Shown here: positions 11,644 through 22,161 of the stretch, in pieces
Layout of the letters: each line of letters starts with the position of its first letter
How positions within the stretch are numbered: position 1 is the first letter of the stretch
NCBI GenBank assembly: GCA_000697335.1
Contig: JNEM01009701.1
Location: 1 to 31,012 of the forward strand
Reading direction: 5' to 3'
Length of the DNA: 31,012 nucleotides
Source of the DNA: Conidiobolus incongruus B7586
Lineage: Eukaryota > Entomophthoromycota > Entomophthoromycetes > Entomophthorales > Conidiobolaceae
Position numbers and translations under genes: made by a program
The notes under the pieces: model-generated
What the model was told of the DNA's origin: nothing
Databases searched by the model: none
Seen by the model: only the letters and a program-made list of their open reading frames with translations

Positions 11644-14175
11644 TATCTTTTATAAATAAAAAAATATTAAAATATATTTTAATTTAATATATATTATAAT
11701 ATTGTCAAAAGCTTATTATATTTAAATTTAAAAGCTATAGCTAATTAAGCTATTAATAAAATTAAATAATTAAAATATATTTTAGTTTATAAAAGGATGA
11801 TTAATATATATATAAAACTTTTGATTTATATTTTCATATTTTATAGTCAAAAAAATATATAAATATATATATTAAATATAAATTTGATCATTTTCATATT
11901 AAGAAATTAATTAGATTTATTTTATTAAATAATTTAGACTAAGTTATTAAAAAATAATAATATAAAAATATTGGTAAAAGCCTTATATATAATATATAAT
12001 AACTAAATTATATTAATACTCTTAAGAAACCTAAAACATTATATTAAATTAAATTTTATTAATTATTTTAGATAGTTGGATATAGAATTTAATATTTTGA
12101 TATAATAGTTAACTAATCTTAATAATTAACTATATAATTGATTTAATCTAGTTCATATTAAATACTTAATTTTTTTAAGAAAAAAAATATATTTTCAATA
12201 TAATAATTCTGAATTATATTCTATTTATATTTGATATTATTATATATAAAAGTTAGTGTTCAAATATATAATATAATTAGTATATATTACAAATATATTC
12301 AGATTTGATTTATAATGGTAATTTTAAATATTTAAAGATTTGTAGTTTATCATAAAATAAATATATTAAGGATTAAATATAAATATATATTTATATTGAA
12401 AGGATAAACAGTTGATAAGAGTCTTTTTTATTTATATAATATGGTTAAAAACCAAAAAAGATCAAAACTTTAAATTTTATATTTAATTTAAATATTATTT
12501 TCTGAAATGCATTTTGTATTTTTTATATACTATTAATAACACCAAAATATTAGCAAGTATAATATTATATTGCAACTTTTTTACTATCCTTAATAATAAT
12601 TTAAAAGGATAATAGTTATTTTTAAAACTTGAAAATTTATTTTTGAAATATTCACTGTAGAATATATTCAGTTTTAATTATATTAAAGTCCAGTAAAATG
12701 TCATTCCTGAATTTTGTAAGGCATATTATATTAAAAAAATAACACAAGGTAATAGAGCATATACTAAACACAACATTAATAATCAACAAATAAATAATAC
12801 TTCCTAGTTGAAATTTTAATTTAGTTTCCGTTATTAAACTATATGACATGGTATTATTAGCTTTTTATATTAAATTATTTGAGAGATCGTAAAGAGCTAA
12901 AGATCTAAGATAATATATTTTTACTCTATAATCTATTTATAACCAATTGCATTATAATCCATTGCTAAATTCAATAAACTAGTTAATTATATAAACTACA
13001 CAATTGATTTATCTATGTAGAATATTCGTCATAATTCTGATATTTAATATTAGTGAATCTCAATTTCTAATCGAGTGTATTCAACATCTAATTTAATCTT
13101 TAAAATCATTTACAAATATCAGAAAATTCCTAAATTATTTACATAGTTTTAATTATAGTTTATTAATTAGTTTATAAATTTTGAGCGATTATATAATACA
13201 AATTATGAAACAAATTTGTGAAATTGATAATTTAATAATTGTTATATATAAAATTTAATTTTATTTCTCAGGCGTTCTATTAATTTTCTTGTAATATTTA
13301 CGTTGTAAGTCAAAAACCCATTAATAAATCCAAAATTCATTAAATCAACACTAATGAAAAACTATTAAAGAATTGGATGGAAAATATATAGCGATTAATA
13401 TATTATATTGCATTGCGTCATGTTATAATTCTAATAACACTTTGAATATTGAAGTCTTAATACTAGCCTAATTTCAATAGAATAAACATCATTTATATTG
13501 ATTAATGCTATATTTTCTTGAAATATAATTGAATAATACATTTTAATAAAAAGCATTTTTTGGATTTTAAGCAATATAGATATATATCAACCATTATACA
13601 GAGTGTTTTCTTGAATAGAAAATATAAGTATTAAAGTTAGGATTATTTGACTGAAATAATTTATTGTTAAATATTTAATCTATTTTTTCAAATTTTTTAT
13701 GGTTTAATTTTTGTTTTTATAAATACAATCATACTATGATTAAGTGAAATTAGAATTTGATTTCTTATGTGGAAAATTTGATCAACTTTAAATATTTTCA
13801 TATATTTTAATCACAGATTTAATCAGTTATAATTAAATTGATTCAAATAACAATAAAATTGCCTACTTTTTAACTCAAATCACTAAATAGAGTGAATATC
13901 ATTATAAACTTATAATCATTGACTTTAAAAAATACTATATCCAAATTAATAAGCTATTTCTATTATAGAAATGATTGAGAGTTCAAAATTTATAAATATT
14001 ACAAATATTTATTTACAGCCATATTATTAATGATATAGTTATAATTTAAAGTTTAATAATTAAATTGGAGTATTATTCTTACTTTATATTAAGAATATTA
14101 ATTTATCAAAATTAATAATAAGATCAAATTATTTATTCATTGAATTAAATTATTATAAACTCATGAATTATTTAA
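11644..14175. other. AT-rich spacer, no gene seen
   Basis: About 2.5 kb of very AT-rich sequence with no coding-like base composition, no splice-linked reading frames and no RNA gene that could be recognised. A 65-codon minus-strand frame at 12652-12849 is AT-driven and is not credited. Confidence 0.6.
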
Positions 14176-14409
14176 TCTCTGTGGTATCCTGCTCCCTTGG
14201 ATAAACAAGAACAAGGAACCAGTCCTGAAAACCATTACAAGGATACACCATTGTACAGCCACACCTCCACAAACTATTAAACTACCTTTAAATACACTAG
14301 TAGCATCTATTATGGAAGCTTGATTTTTGGTTCTATTCAAAATTACATTTCTACTGCCAATTATTCTCTTCTATATCCATCTCTTCCAAGAGTAACACCC
14401 CCACCCTAG
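14176..14409 (+). pseudogene. Decayed coding fragment, possibly choline-transporter-like (Pns1/CTL)
   Basis: Base composition jumps to clearly higher GC here, and one frame reads 78 codons with a single internal stop (14278-14280) before its final stop (14407-14409). The peptide has a loop-like first half (SLWYPAPLDKQEQG...) and a second half with a YYGSLIFGS stretch. The latter recalls the Ser/Gly-rich segment near the C-terminus of fungal Pns1/choline-transporter-like proteins. There is no start codon, no membrane-helix series and no recognisable continuation, so this looks like a relic of a host gene. The family link is a weak resemblance from memory. It could equally be an exon of an unrecognised gene. 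Confidence 0.3.
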
Positions 14410-14523
14410 TGTTACTAAAAACACTCATTATCTTATTGTAATTTATATTATTCAACATACTTACTTCAATAATAAAATCAATTCTACTACAAATTTTTTA
14501 TTTTTTTATTCATTACTACATAA

Positions 14524-14733
14524 TTTTACAACTTGGCTCTCATTCGTTCCAATTTGTCCAATTTGCAATTAATTCCATATGATGAACCTAATCGGATAGC
14601 CATCGCGACCCAACTAGTCCTCTTGGTCCCTAGAGTTGTAGATCACATAGTCACTTATATCTCTGACCATCGTGGCGAAATATTGGAGTTGGTATTAATA
14701 CCCTTAGCCAATCTCGTTACAATCTCCAAATAA
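14524..14733 (+). pseudogene. Coding-like fragment, possibly F-box-like
   Basis: This is an open stretch of 70 codons between stops with coding-like composition (near 40% GC against about 20% around it) and no ATG. The peptide contains LVPRVVDHIVTYIS followed by ILELVLIPLANLVTISK. That spacing of Pro, Ile and Leu recalls the start of fungal F-box domains (LPxEIxDxIxxYL...), but the match is loose. It lies 114 bp after another decayed fragment in the same GC island. It may be an isolated exon or a gene relic. Nothing downstream continues it, and no function is claimed. Confidence 0.25.
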
Positions 14734-15819
14734 GGAAACAGTATTCAATGAAAAATCATTAAAAGGCGACATATGATCATCATGCTGTGCAAATTAGAGA
14801 AATTAAAATTTTAAATATCAATATATGATACTTAAATATTTTGAAGTATATTTTTTTATTGATTAATATTGTAATAAATAAATTAGGTAACTTGATTAAT
14901 TACCTTAATTAGAATTATAAAAAATTTCCAAACTAAATAAATTTTATAGTATCATAAATATCCTTAATTTTTAATATCAAATTGATGATAATTATTGAAC
15001 GGAATTATGATAAAAATAAAAGTTAGATTTTAAAAAAATACATGATTATTGAAAAGAAAATACTCAAACAATTGTAATTATTCTATAATTTTTTTAGAAA
15101 AATAATAAATACTAGTACAAAAATTAAATGTAAATAATTAAAATAATTTTAAAAATTTATTGTAGTAAATTATTTTGGTGGTTATACTTAAATAAATATA
15201 ATTTTAATTAATAAGAAATTCTAAATAAATTATTTTTAATAGTATTTTCATCACTATAATTTAGTTATATGAATAAACTGTTGTCAACTATTTTAAGAAA
15301 TTTTCATTAAACTTGAATTTTAATTGATTGAATTCATTTATCCAAATTTGGTAACTCAGGAATTGCCTAATAGGGTAATTGAATATAATTACTACTATTA
15401 TATTAGATTAATTATTAAAAATCAGATCCAAAAGTTTTTAAAAAGTTTTGATGAATAAAATTAAGTCTTTTTTGAGAACGAATGGAATTTTGATATATAA
15501 TAATAAAAATATTAAGTCCTAATTCTCAAGAAGGTACTTTTGAGATCTTAATTATATATAATTAATGATTTAATTTTAAAATTTTTAATTACCCAAATTA
15601 TTACAAAATGTAAAGTATCATCCAATAATATTAATTCATATTTTAAACAATTTATCCAGATTTATTTATCAAATTTACTAATATTAATACTTTTAATAAC
15701 CAATTAATTAAAAGTTTTGATATGATTTTTCGGAGCTATAGTTTTCAAAATCCAGACTTCGCCCGAAATCAATATATTAAATGAAAAAAATCAGAGTAAG
15801 CTTGTTTCATTGGACCAGG
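14734..15819. other. AT-rich spacer and upstream region of the first P450
   Basis: No gene is seen. The only GC-bearing part is about 15730-15770, which includes CGCCCGAAAT (15760-15769), about 50 bp before the TATA box of the first P450 gene. Confidence 0.5.
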
Positions 15820-15827
15820 TATATAAA
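15820..15827 (+). promoter_or_regulatory. TATA box of the first P450 gene
   Basis: TATATAAA lies 72 bp upstream of the ATG. The two other P450 genes have a TATA box at comparable distances, which supports a role. Confidence 0.55.
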
Positions 15828-15891
15828 CACTTCCAAGTCAACTTATTCAAACTTTATTATTCTCAGATTATTATTAAGCTACTAAACCCTG

Positions 15892-17791
15892 ATGTTTTGG
15901 ATTATACCTACAATTATCGCGGCCTATGCAGGCTACAAAATCTACTATGGATGTAAAGCCCCAAAGAGTTGGGATCATATTCCTACAATGCCATTTTTTG
16001 CTACATTTTGGAGAGCATTTTCTAATCCTTTACCTATCGATGTGGATTACGAGCAGTACGTTGCAAAGGACATGGAAAAGATGGGTATGATGAAGGTATA
16101 TCTAAAAGCTGACATTATATTTATCTTGTTGATAATGAATGTTTGAATTATAGTTTTTAGCCTTTACTGAGGGATGGTATTTGCTTGTAGCGGACCCTGA
16201 GTGTTTGAAACAGATTATGAAGAATACTGGTAAGATATTCAATATTATTATTCAGCGCAAGCTATAATTAGATTAATTAGATCACTTCTCGAAATTACCT
16301 TTTGCACCTGATAATCAACCTTTGATGCAATCATATGTTGGAAAACATCATGTAGTTTCTACTAATGGAGAGGTAAAATCAGTGACATATAACTATAAGA
16401 TTTTGGACTAATTCTATATAGGATTGGAAACGCATGAGAAAAGTGATCAATCCAATTTTCAATCGCAGCTGGGACCCCAATCTCTTTGGCGAGTGCTTTT
16501 TAGATGTGATTGAAGAATGGGACAAGTTGGATGGTAAAAATATTCTTGTCCATGACCAAATTCAAAGGTATATAGATTGGATTATATTATATAAATATAC
16601 TCTAATAATAATTTAGAATGACTTTGGATGTATTGGGTAAAGCTTTTTTTGATCTCAATTTCCAGGTAATATCAATTTAATCAATAATCAATATAAAGTT
16701 ATTAATTATATTCATAGGCTGTCAAAAATCCAGATTCTAAAACTTACAAATTATATCATGATCTTATGACTGGAATATATAATGATATCCTTTATTTAAT
16801 CTTTCCATTCCTCGACAAAATACCATTTTTGAGAAGACATCAAATTTATGAAAAGGCTGATCAATATAATCAATTAGTTGATAATATCATTGAAGAGAGA
16901 AGAATAGAAATTGTAAATGGCACTGCTAATCAATCCAACCTCCTTACACAGCTCATTCAATCTTCTAACTTCATTGAATCAGATAAGCCGATGTTATGGG
17001 ATATCGAATTAAGAGTAATTTTCCATATCAAAAATATTTATATAATAGTTTACACTAATTATCATTATTAGGATAATTTAAAGATTTTCATTCTAGCTGG
17101 TCATGATACTACTGCTAATACTCTTTCGACCACTATTTATTACCTATCAAGATATCCCGTAAGTACTTAGCTTAGAGTTTACATATTATATATTATTAAT
17201 TATTGAATATTAGGAAACTCAATCTAGATTAAGATCAGAGATTTTAGAAGTATTAGGCAATCCTGAAGAGATAACTATCCCAACTATTGATCAATTGAAA
17301 AAAATGGACTATTTGAACATGGTTATTAAAGAATCCATGCGAATCATGGCAACTGCCGGCATTTTGGAGAGAAAAGTCGACAAAGACTTTACATTCTCAA
17401 ATGGAGTCTATTGTCCAGCAGGAACTCGAGTATCCCTCCATTTGTGGGCTTTGTTTCACAATCCTAAATACTTCCCAGAACCTAGCAAATTTGATCCCGA
17501 GAGGTTTAAGGATCCTGATTGCGAAGCTAATAAGGTTTGGATGCCATTTTTGATTGGTACCAGAACTTGTAAGTATCATAATTTCCTTGAATATAGGGAT
17601 ATATTAATGAATTTATAGGTATTGGTATGACTTTCAGCTTAATGGAGCAACGTGTCGTGTTAAGCATACTACTTCAAGCTTACACGTTCGAATGTAAACA
17701 GAGTAATCCCGATTATGAGAGATTGAGACTTATTTTATACGGATTACCACGTCCTCTAGATTTTCATATTGATCTAGTTCGTCGAAACTAA
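15892..17791 (+). CDS. Cytochrome P450 monooxygenase, array copy A (9 exons, 492 aa)
   Basis: Exons: 15892-16095, 16154-16229, 16281-16372, 16422-16567, 16617-16665, 16718-17014, 17072-17158, 17214-17568, 17619-17791; all introns are GT...AG and the frame stays open to TAA. The protein is a heme-thiolate monooxygenase, expected on the ER membrane and fed by P450 reductase. Residues 2-20 form a hydrophobic anchor. The C-helix WxxxR is at 126-130, AGHDTT (oxygen activation) at 297-302, ExxR at 357-360, PERF at 412-415, and the heme loop FLIGTRTCIG at 429-438 with Cys436 as iron ligand. Length is normal for the family and all catalytic landmarks are present, so it looks functional. The substrate is unknown. 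It is the most diverged of the three tandem copies. The second exon has two possible acceptors 7 nt apart (ending 16153 or 16160); the first keeps the frame and the length shared with the other copies. Confidence 0.93.
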
Positions 17792-17883
17792 GATTATCTT
17801 ATTAAATATTTCATTCTAATAATTTTTTTAATAAGTCAGTCATGAGCTATTTTAGTTAATAGTTTGAATCCTATTTTTCAATG

Positions 17884-17908
<25 letters not shown>
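17884..17908. repeat. (TA)n microsatellite
   Basis: An uninterrupted TA dinucleotide run of 25 nt in the 3' flank of the first P450 gene, likely variable in length between strains. Confidence 0.85.
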
Positions 17909-17914
<6 letters not shown>

Positions 17915-17928
17915 TGTGAGAATTATTG

Positions 17929-17934
17929 AATAAA
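17929..17934 (+). terminator. Candidate polyadenylation signal of P450 copy A
   Basis: AATAAA lies 138 nt after the stop. In such AT-rich DNA this hexamer is common by chance, so support is weak. Confidence 0.25.
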
Positions 17935-18901
17935 ATATAAAAATTTATGATTTTAAATTATTTTTTTCAATTTAATGAACTGAAATTATTATAAAAATAA
18001 AAGATTAAACCATTTTAATTTTATAAAAATACTCTTTTTTATTTTAAAAAATTATATTTTTAAAATAAAATTAAAAAATTCATAAAATTTAAATCAACAT
18101 TTTAAAATGATTATTGAACTATAATAGTATTTAGTAACAACTATTGAATAGAGCCAAATCCAAAAAACTACATTATTTATAAATATTTAATTATTTAAAT
18201 TCATCAATATAGTGCAATTAAGATACTTGTTTTTATGAACATAAGAAATAATCATTGTGAATATAAGTACATTACAAATTTAAATCTCAATGTGAGTGAT
18301 AATCACTTTTTTGGTAAAATAATTCATAAAAAATTGAATAAATCTTCATTTCTCAGTAATCAATTAAAGGCCAAGAATTAGATATATTGAATTTCTTAGA
18401 TTGTTTTCATTGTTCAATGTATAAGATTGAATTAAATTCAACGAATATATTAATTATCTAGAAATCATTTAACTTATTTTAAAAATCAATATAATAACAG
18501 GAAATTTGCCAAGTTAAAAAAAATGAAAATTTACTAAGAAAATTTCTGTATCAATTAAGGTTGCATTCATTTCAGTGATGCAACAATCAATCAATTAACA
18601 TATCAAATTCCAAAATTTCAATTTTACACAGCTCATAATCTAATCTCATTTTAGTAAAGATTAAAGATTTAAGCCGTTGGAAGGAAAAATTACCTAATTT
18701 ATTTAATTTTTTAAAGCTGTGGAAATAATTATAACACTAAATATGTTAATGTTGACAAAATTATAAGGTTCTTGGTATTGAGTTTTTAGAATTGACCCGA
18801 AATTACCTTTTAAGGAGGGAATTTTTAATCAATCTAGTTACTATGAATGTTAGATTGTGTTTTGTGATGAGATATTGATTAGATGATCAATTCAAATTGT
18901 G
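17935..18901. other. Spacer between P450 copies A and B
   Basis: AT-rich sequence with no gene seen. GACCCGAAAT (18794-18803), shared in its core CCCGAAAT with the region before copy A, is the only notable motif. Confidence 0.5.
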
Positions 18902-18909
18902 TATAAAAG
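18902..18909 (+). promoter_or_regulatory. TATA box of the second P450 gene
   Basis: TATAAAAG lies 56 bp before the ATG and is a strong consensus match at a position equivalent to the TATA boxes of the neighbouring P450 genes. Confidence 0.6.
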
Positions 18910-18957
18910 ACTGTACAAGCACGAAACTATTAAATAACTAATCATTTCAAACAAAAA

Positions 18958-20869
18958 ATGTATATAATATTAGCAACCATTGTAATCGCTATTTGTATAA
19001 ATCGCTTGTACAAATTGTACAAGTGTCCCAATGAGTGGAAGGATATTCCTTCCATTCCTTTCTTCAATAGTCTATTAAGAATATTTACAGAGCCTCTCTC
19101 TTTGGATGTTGCTTTTGAAAAATTTGATTTGCCTTTGATGGAGAAATTAGGCATGGCTACAGTATGCTATCTTTTATATCTATACTATTTTATATAAACA
19201 ATTATTTTTAGAGAATCGATATTTCTAAAGGATATACTTTACTCGTTATGGAACCCGAATGTTTAAAGCAAATTATGAAGAATACTGGTAAATCATGACT
19301 TTGAGGATAAAATAATTATCGTACTTACAAATTTGAATAGATGTCTTCGTCAAGGAACCCATCGCTGGAGAAAACGAAACTTTATTCAAAGAACATTTCG
19401 GCATTCATCAAGTTGTTACTGCTAACGGCGAGGTATTGTAAAATATTTTATGAATAATATTCAAGTTCATCAATTCAATTACAATAACAGGATTGGAAGC
19501 GTATGAGAAAAGTAATGAATCCGGTATTTAATCGTAGCTGGAATCCTGATCTCTTTGGTGAATGCTTCTCACAAGTCATTAATGAATGGGATAAATTAGA
19601 AGGCAAAAATATTTTGATACATGACCAAATTCAAAGGTAAATTAGAGTTGAATTATCTATGTTATAATTCTAACATATTTTAGAATGACTCTTGATGTTA
19701 TGGGCAAGGCTTTTTTCGATTTTGATTTTCAAGTAATCTTCATTTTTCCGTGTAATCAATTATTGATTGATTGATTTCCATTTAAATTAGGCTGTAAAAA
19801 ATCCAAATTCTGAAATATACCAATTATATCATCAAATTACTGAAGGAATTTTCAAGCAACCTTTATACATTCTCTTCCCTATCCTTGATCATATTCCCTT
19901 TTTGAAGAGATATGAACTCCATGCTAGAGTTGCTCAGTACAACCGCTTTGTTGAGAATTTGATTGAACAGAGAAAGATTGAAATTGCTAATGGCACTGCT
20001 AACAAAGACAATCTCTTGACTCAATTTATTGAATCCAATATGGACTCAGAATCTAAAGCTGCTACCTTAACTGATAAGGAATTAAAAGTAAATATTTATA
20101 CAACTATTATTCAAAACACATTGACTAAATTTTGATTAGGATAATTTGAAGATTTTCTTCGTTGCTGGTCATGATACCACTGCTAATACTATTTCTGCTA
20201 CCATTTACTACTTGGCTAGACATCCTGTAAGCATTTATAAATTTCATCTAAATAATCTTAGTAAGTTAATATTTAATATTAGGATATTCAAGCTAAACTT
20301 CGTGCTGAAGTATTGGGAATCATGGGAGAATCTGATCAAGTTCGAGTACCAAGCATTGATCAACTGAAGCAGATGGATTATCTTAACATGGTAATCAAAG
20401 AATCTATTCGATGTATGACAACTGCTGCTGTATTGCAAAGACGTTGCATCAAGCCATTCACATTTGCCAACGGTGTCCAAATGCCCGAAGGAAAGATTGT
20501 GAACCTCCACATGTGGGGTTTATTCCACACCCCTAAATACTTCCCGGAGCCTAACAAATTCGACCCTGAGAGATTCAGAGATCCCAACTGTGAAGCTAAT
20601 AAAATTTGGATGCCTTTCTTAATTGGAAGCAGAACTTGTAAGTATTTTGCATTATTATCACACGAGGATTGAATATTAATTAATTTTTAGGTATTGGTAT
20701 GAGTTTCAGCTTAATGGAACAGAGAGTTGTGTTAGCCATGTTAGTTCAAGCTTATATCTTTCAAGTGACTAAAGACAATCCTGATTATGAAAAATTGAGA
20801 TTAGTAACATTTGGCTTTCCCAGAGCCCGTGACTTCCATGTTGACTTAGTACGTAGAATTCCCCATTAG
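18958..20869 (+). CDS. Cytochrome P450 monooxygenase, array copy B (9 exons, 494 aa)
   Basis: Exons: 18958-19161, 19212-19287, 19341-19432, 19491-19636, 19684-19732, 19791-20087, 20140-20226, 20283-20637, 20691-20869 (TAG stop). Exons 1-8 have exactly the lengths of copies A and C. The N-terminus is a hydrophobic anchor (residues 2-17) followed by a basic stretch and a Trp/Pro hinge, WKDIPSIPFF. WxxxR is at 126-130, AGHDTT at 297-302, ExxR at 357-360, PERF at 412-415 and FLIGSRTCIG at 429-438. It appears fully functional, and the substrate is unknown. It is a mosaic with copy C: three blocks, including introns 3, 7 and 8, are identical or nearly so, while the other introns do not align. It differs from both A and C at residue 369 (Gln instead of Glu), just after the K-helix, near substrate recognition site 5. 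Confidence 0.94.
19394..19564 (+). repeat. Conversion tract 1, copy B side
   Basis: 171 bp (end of exon 3, all of intron 3, start of exon 4) read identical to 22597-22767 in copy C, while the sequence on both sides is diverged. Confidence 0.85.
19944..20035 (+). repeat. Conversion tract 2, copy B side
   Basis: 92 bp inside exon 6, identical to 23147-23238, with synonymous and non-synonymous differences immediately outside. Confidence 0.75.
20146..20863 (+). repeat. Conversion tract 3, copy B side
   Basis: 718 bp from exon 7 through introns 7 and 8 almost to the stop, aligned without gaps to 23348-24065. About 11 differences were counted by eye, 8 of them clustered in about 20 bp. Confidence 0.88.
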
Positions 20870-22115
20870 TTTCTTCCTTTCAGCTTTAATGTGACCTAAG
20901 GTTGATTAATGATATTCAACACAACTCTATTATACTATTATTTAACTTCCGTAATTTGAAATAAATCTATTGATTATAAATAGAATTCTCTTCATTATGT
21001 CATAATTTATTGTTTATCACCAATTTTTTTATAAATATACATATATATTCATAATAATTTTTTAATTAAAAATAAATTTAAAAACTTTTAAATAAAATAT
21101 TTAATTTTAACAATTTGTTATATTTGAAATTATTTTTAAAAATTAATTTTAGTTTAAAATCCAAACATTAAGTGTATTTTTATATATTTTTTTTTCAAAA
21201 TAGAGATTGAAAATTTAATGGATTTGATAACTAAAATCAAGTAAATTTATCTTAGAGGATTGTAGTAGTAAATTTTTAGAAACTTTTATCTAAAAATGTC
21301 AATTTCAACAATTTTATATTTAAATTTTAAGGATGAACAAAATATAAAGGATACTTCAATTGAATTAACTTCTAGGAATATGGTTTAGTTAATTAGATGA
21401 TTTCAAATGATAATAATGTAGAAATAATTGGGATATATTGTTACAAATAAGATTTATAAATACTGATTAACTTTATAACCAATCCTTAATTATTTTACCA
21501 TCAAATTTTAATTTAAATAATTAGGATTCAATATAAACAACTATCTCTATATTAAAATCAACTCAATATATTTAAAAAGCTTTAATATTAAGTATTATTT
21601 TTAACATTTTTGTTTAATTCAAACTGTGACATTGATTCTATATTTTACATTTTTAATCTATAAAATATTAATTTTGCATTATTAATTTTGATTTAAAAAT
21701 TGAAACTAAACTTTGACAAAATTTTAATCCAATGAGAAATAAATAATAATAATAATAAATTTTCAAGTTAAAATAACTTCAAAACAATCAAAAAAATTTA
21801 ATTATCCAATGAAAATTTTGGTGCAATATGATGCAATAGTATATTAAGTCATACTATTAATAAATTTATACTTCTAATGTTAAATTCTAAATCTAGTAAA
21901 TACAAATCATTTATCCATTGGGCGGCGAAATAAATAACCTTTTTTGTTTTTAGAAATTCTTGGTAGTTTTAAATTTAAAGAAATTGATTGGATAAGATTT
22001 TTCCATGTATTTTGATATTACCTTTTCAGGGGTAAAGAATATATGAGATATTTGATGAGATTTTGTTTGAAATTTGTGATTAAAAATAAATTTGATGATG
22101 TAGATTGATTCAGGA
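20870..22115. other. Spacer between P450 copies B and C
   Basis: AT-rich sequence with no gene seen. AATAAA at 20960-20965 is a plausible poly(A) signal for copy B, 91 nt after its stop. GGGCGGCGAAAT (21920-21931) is an isolated GC-rich motif upstream of copy C. Confidence 0.5.
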
Positions 22116-22123
22116 TATAAAAG
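22116..22123 (+). promoter_or_regulatory. TATA box of the third P450 gene
   Basis: TATAAAAG lies 46 bp before the ATG and is the same octamer as at the second copy. Confidence 0.6.
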
Positions 22124-22161
22124 AGTGGAATGTACAGTGATTCAATTTAAATCAAATTAAA

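Noticed and set aside
12652-12849. 65-codon minus-strand frame with hydrophobic character
   Set aside because: Composition equals the AT-rich spacer. There is no family resemblance, no splice-linked partner and no promoter sign.
11644-15891. Mitochondrial or plastid origin, suggested by the extreme AT content
   Set aside because: Neighbouring genes have spliceosomal GT-AG introns and nuclear gene families, and no organellar genes or tRNAs were seen.
18942-20587. Antisense frames over P450 exons
   Set aside because: Shadows of the real exons, which carry all P450 motifs on the plus strand.
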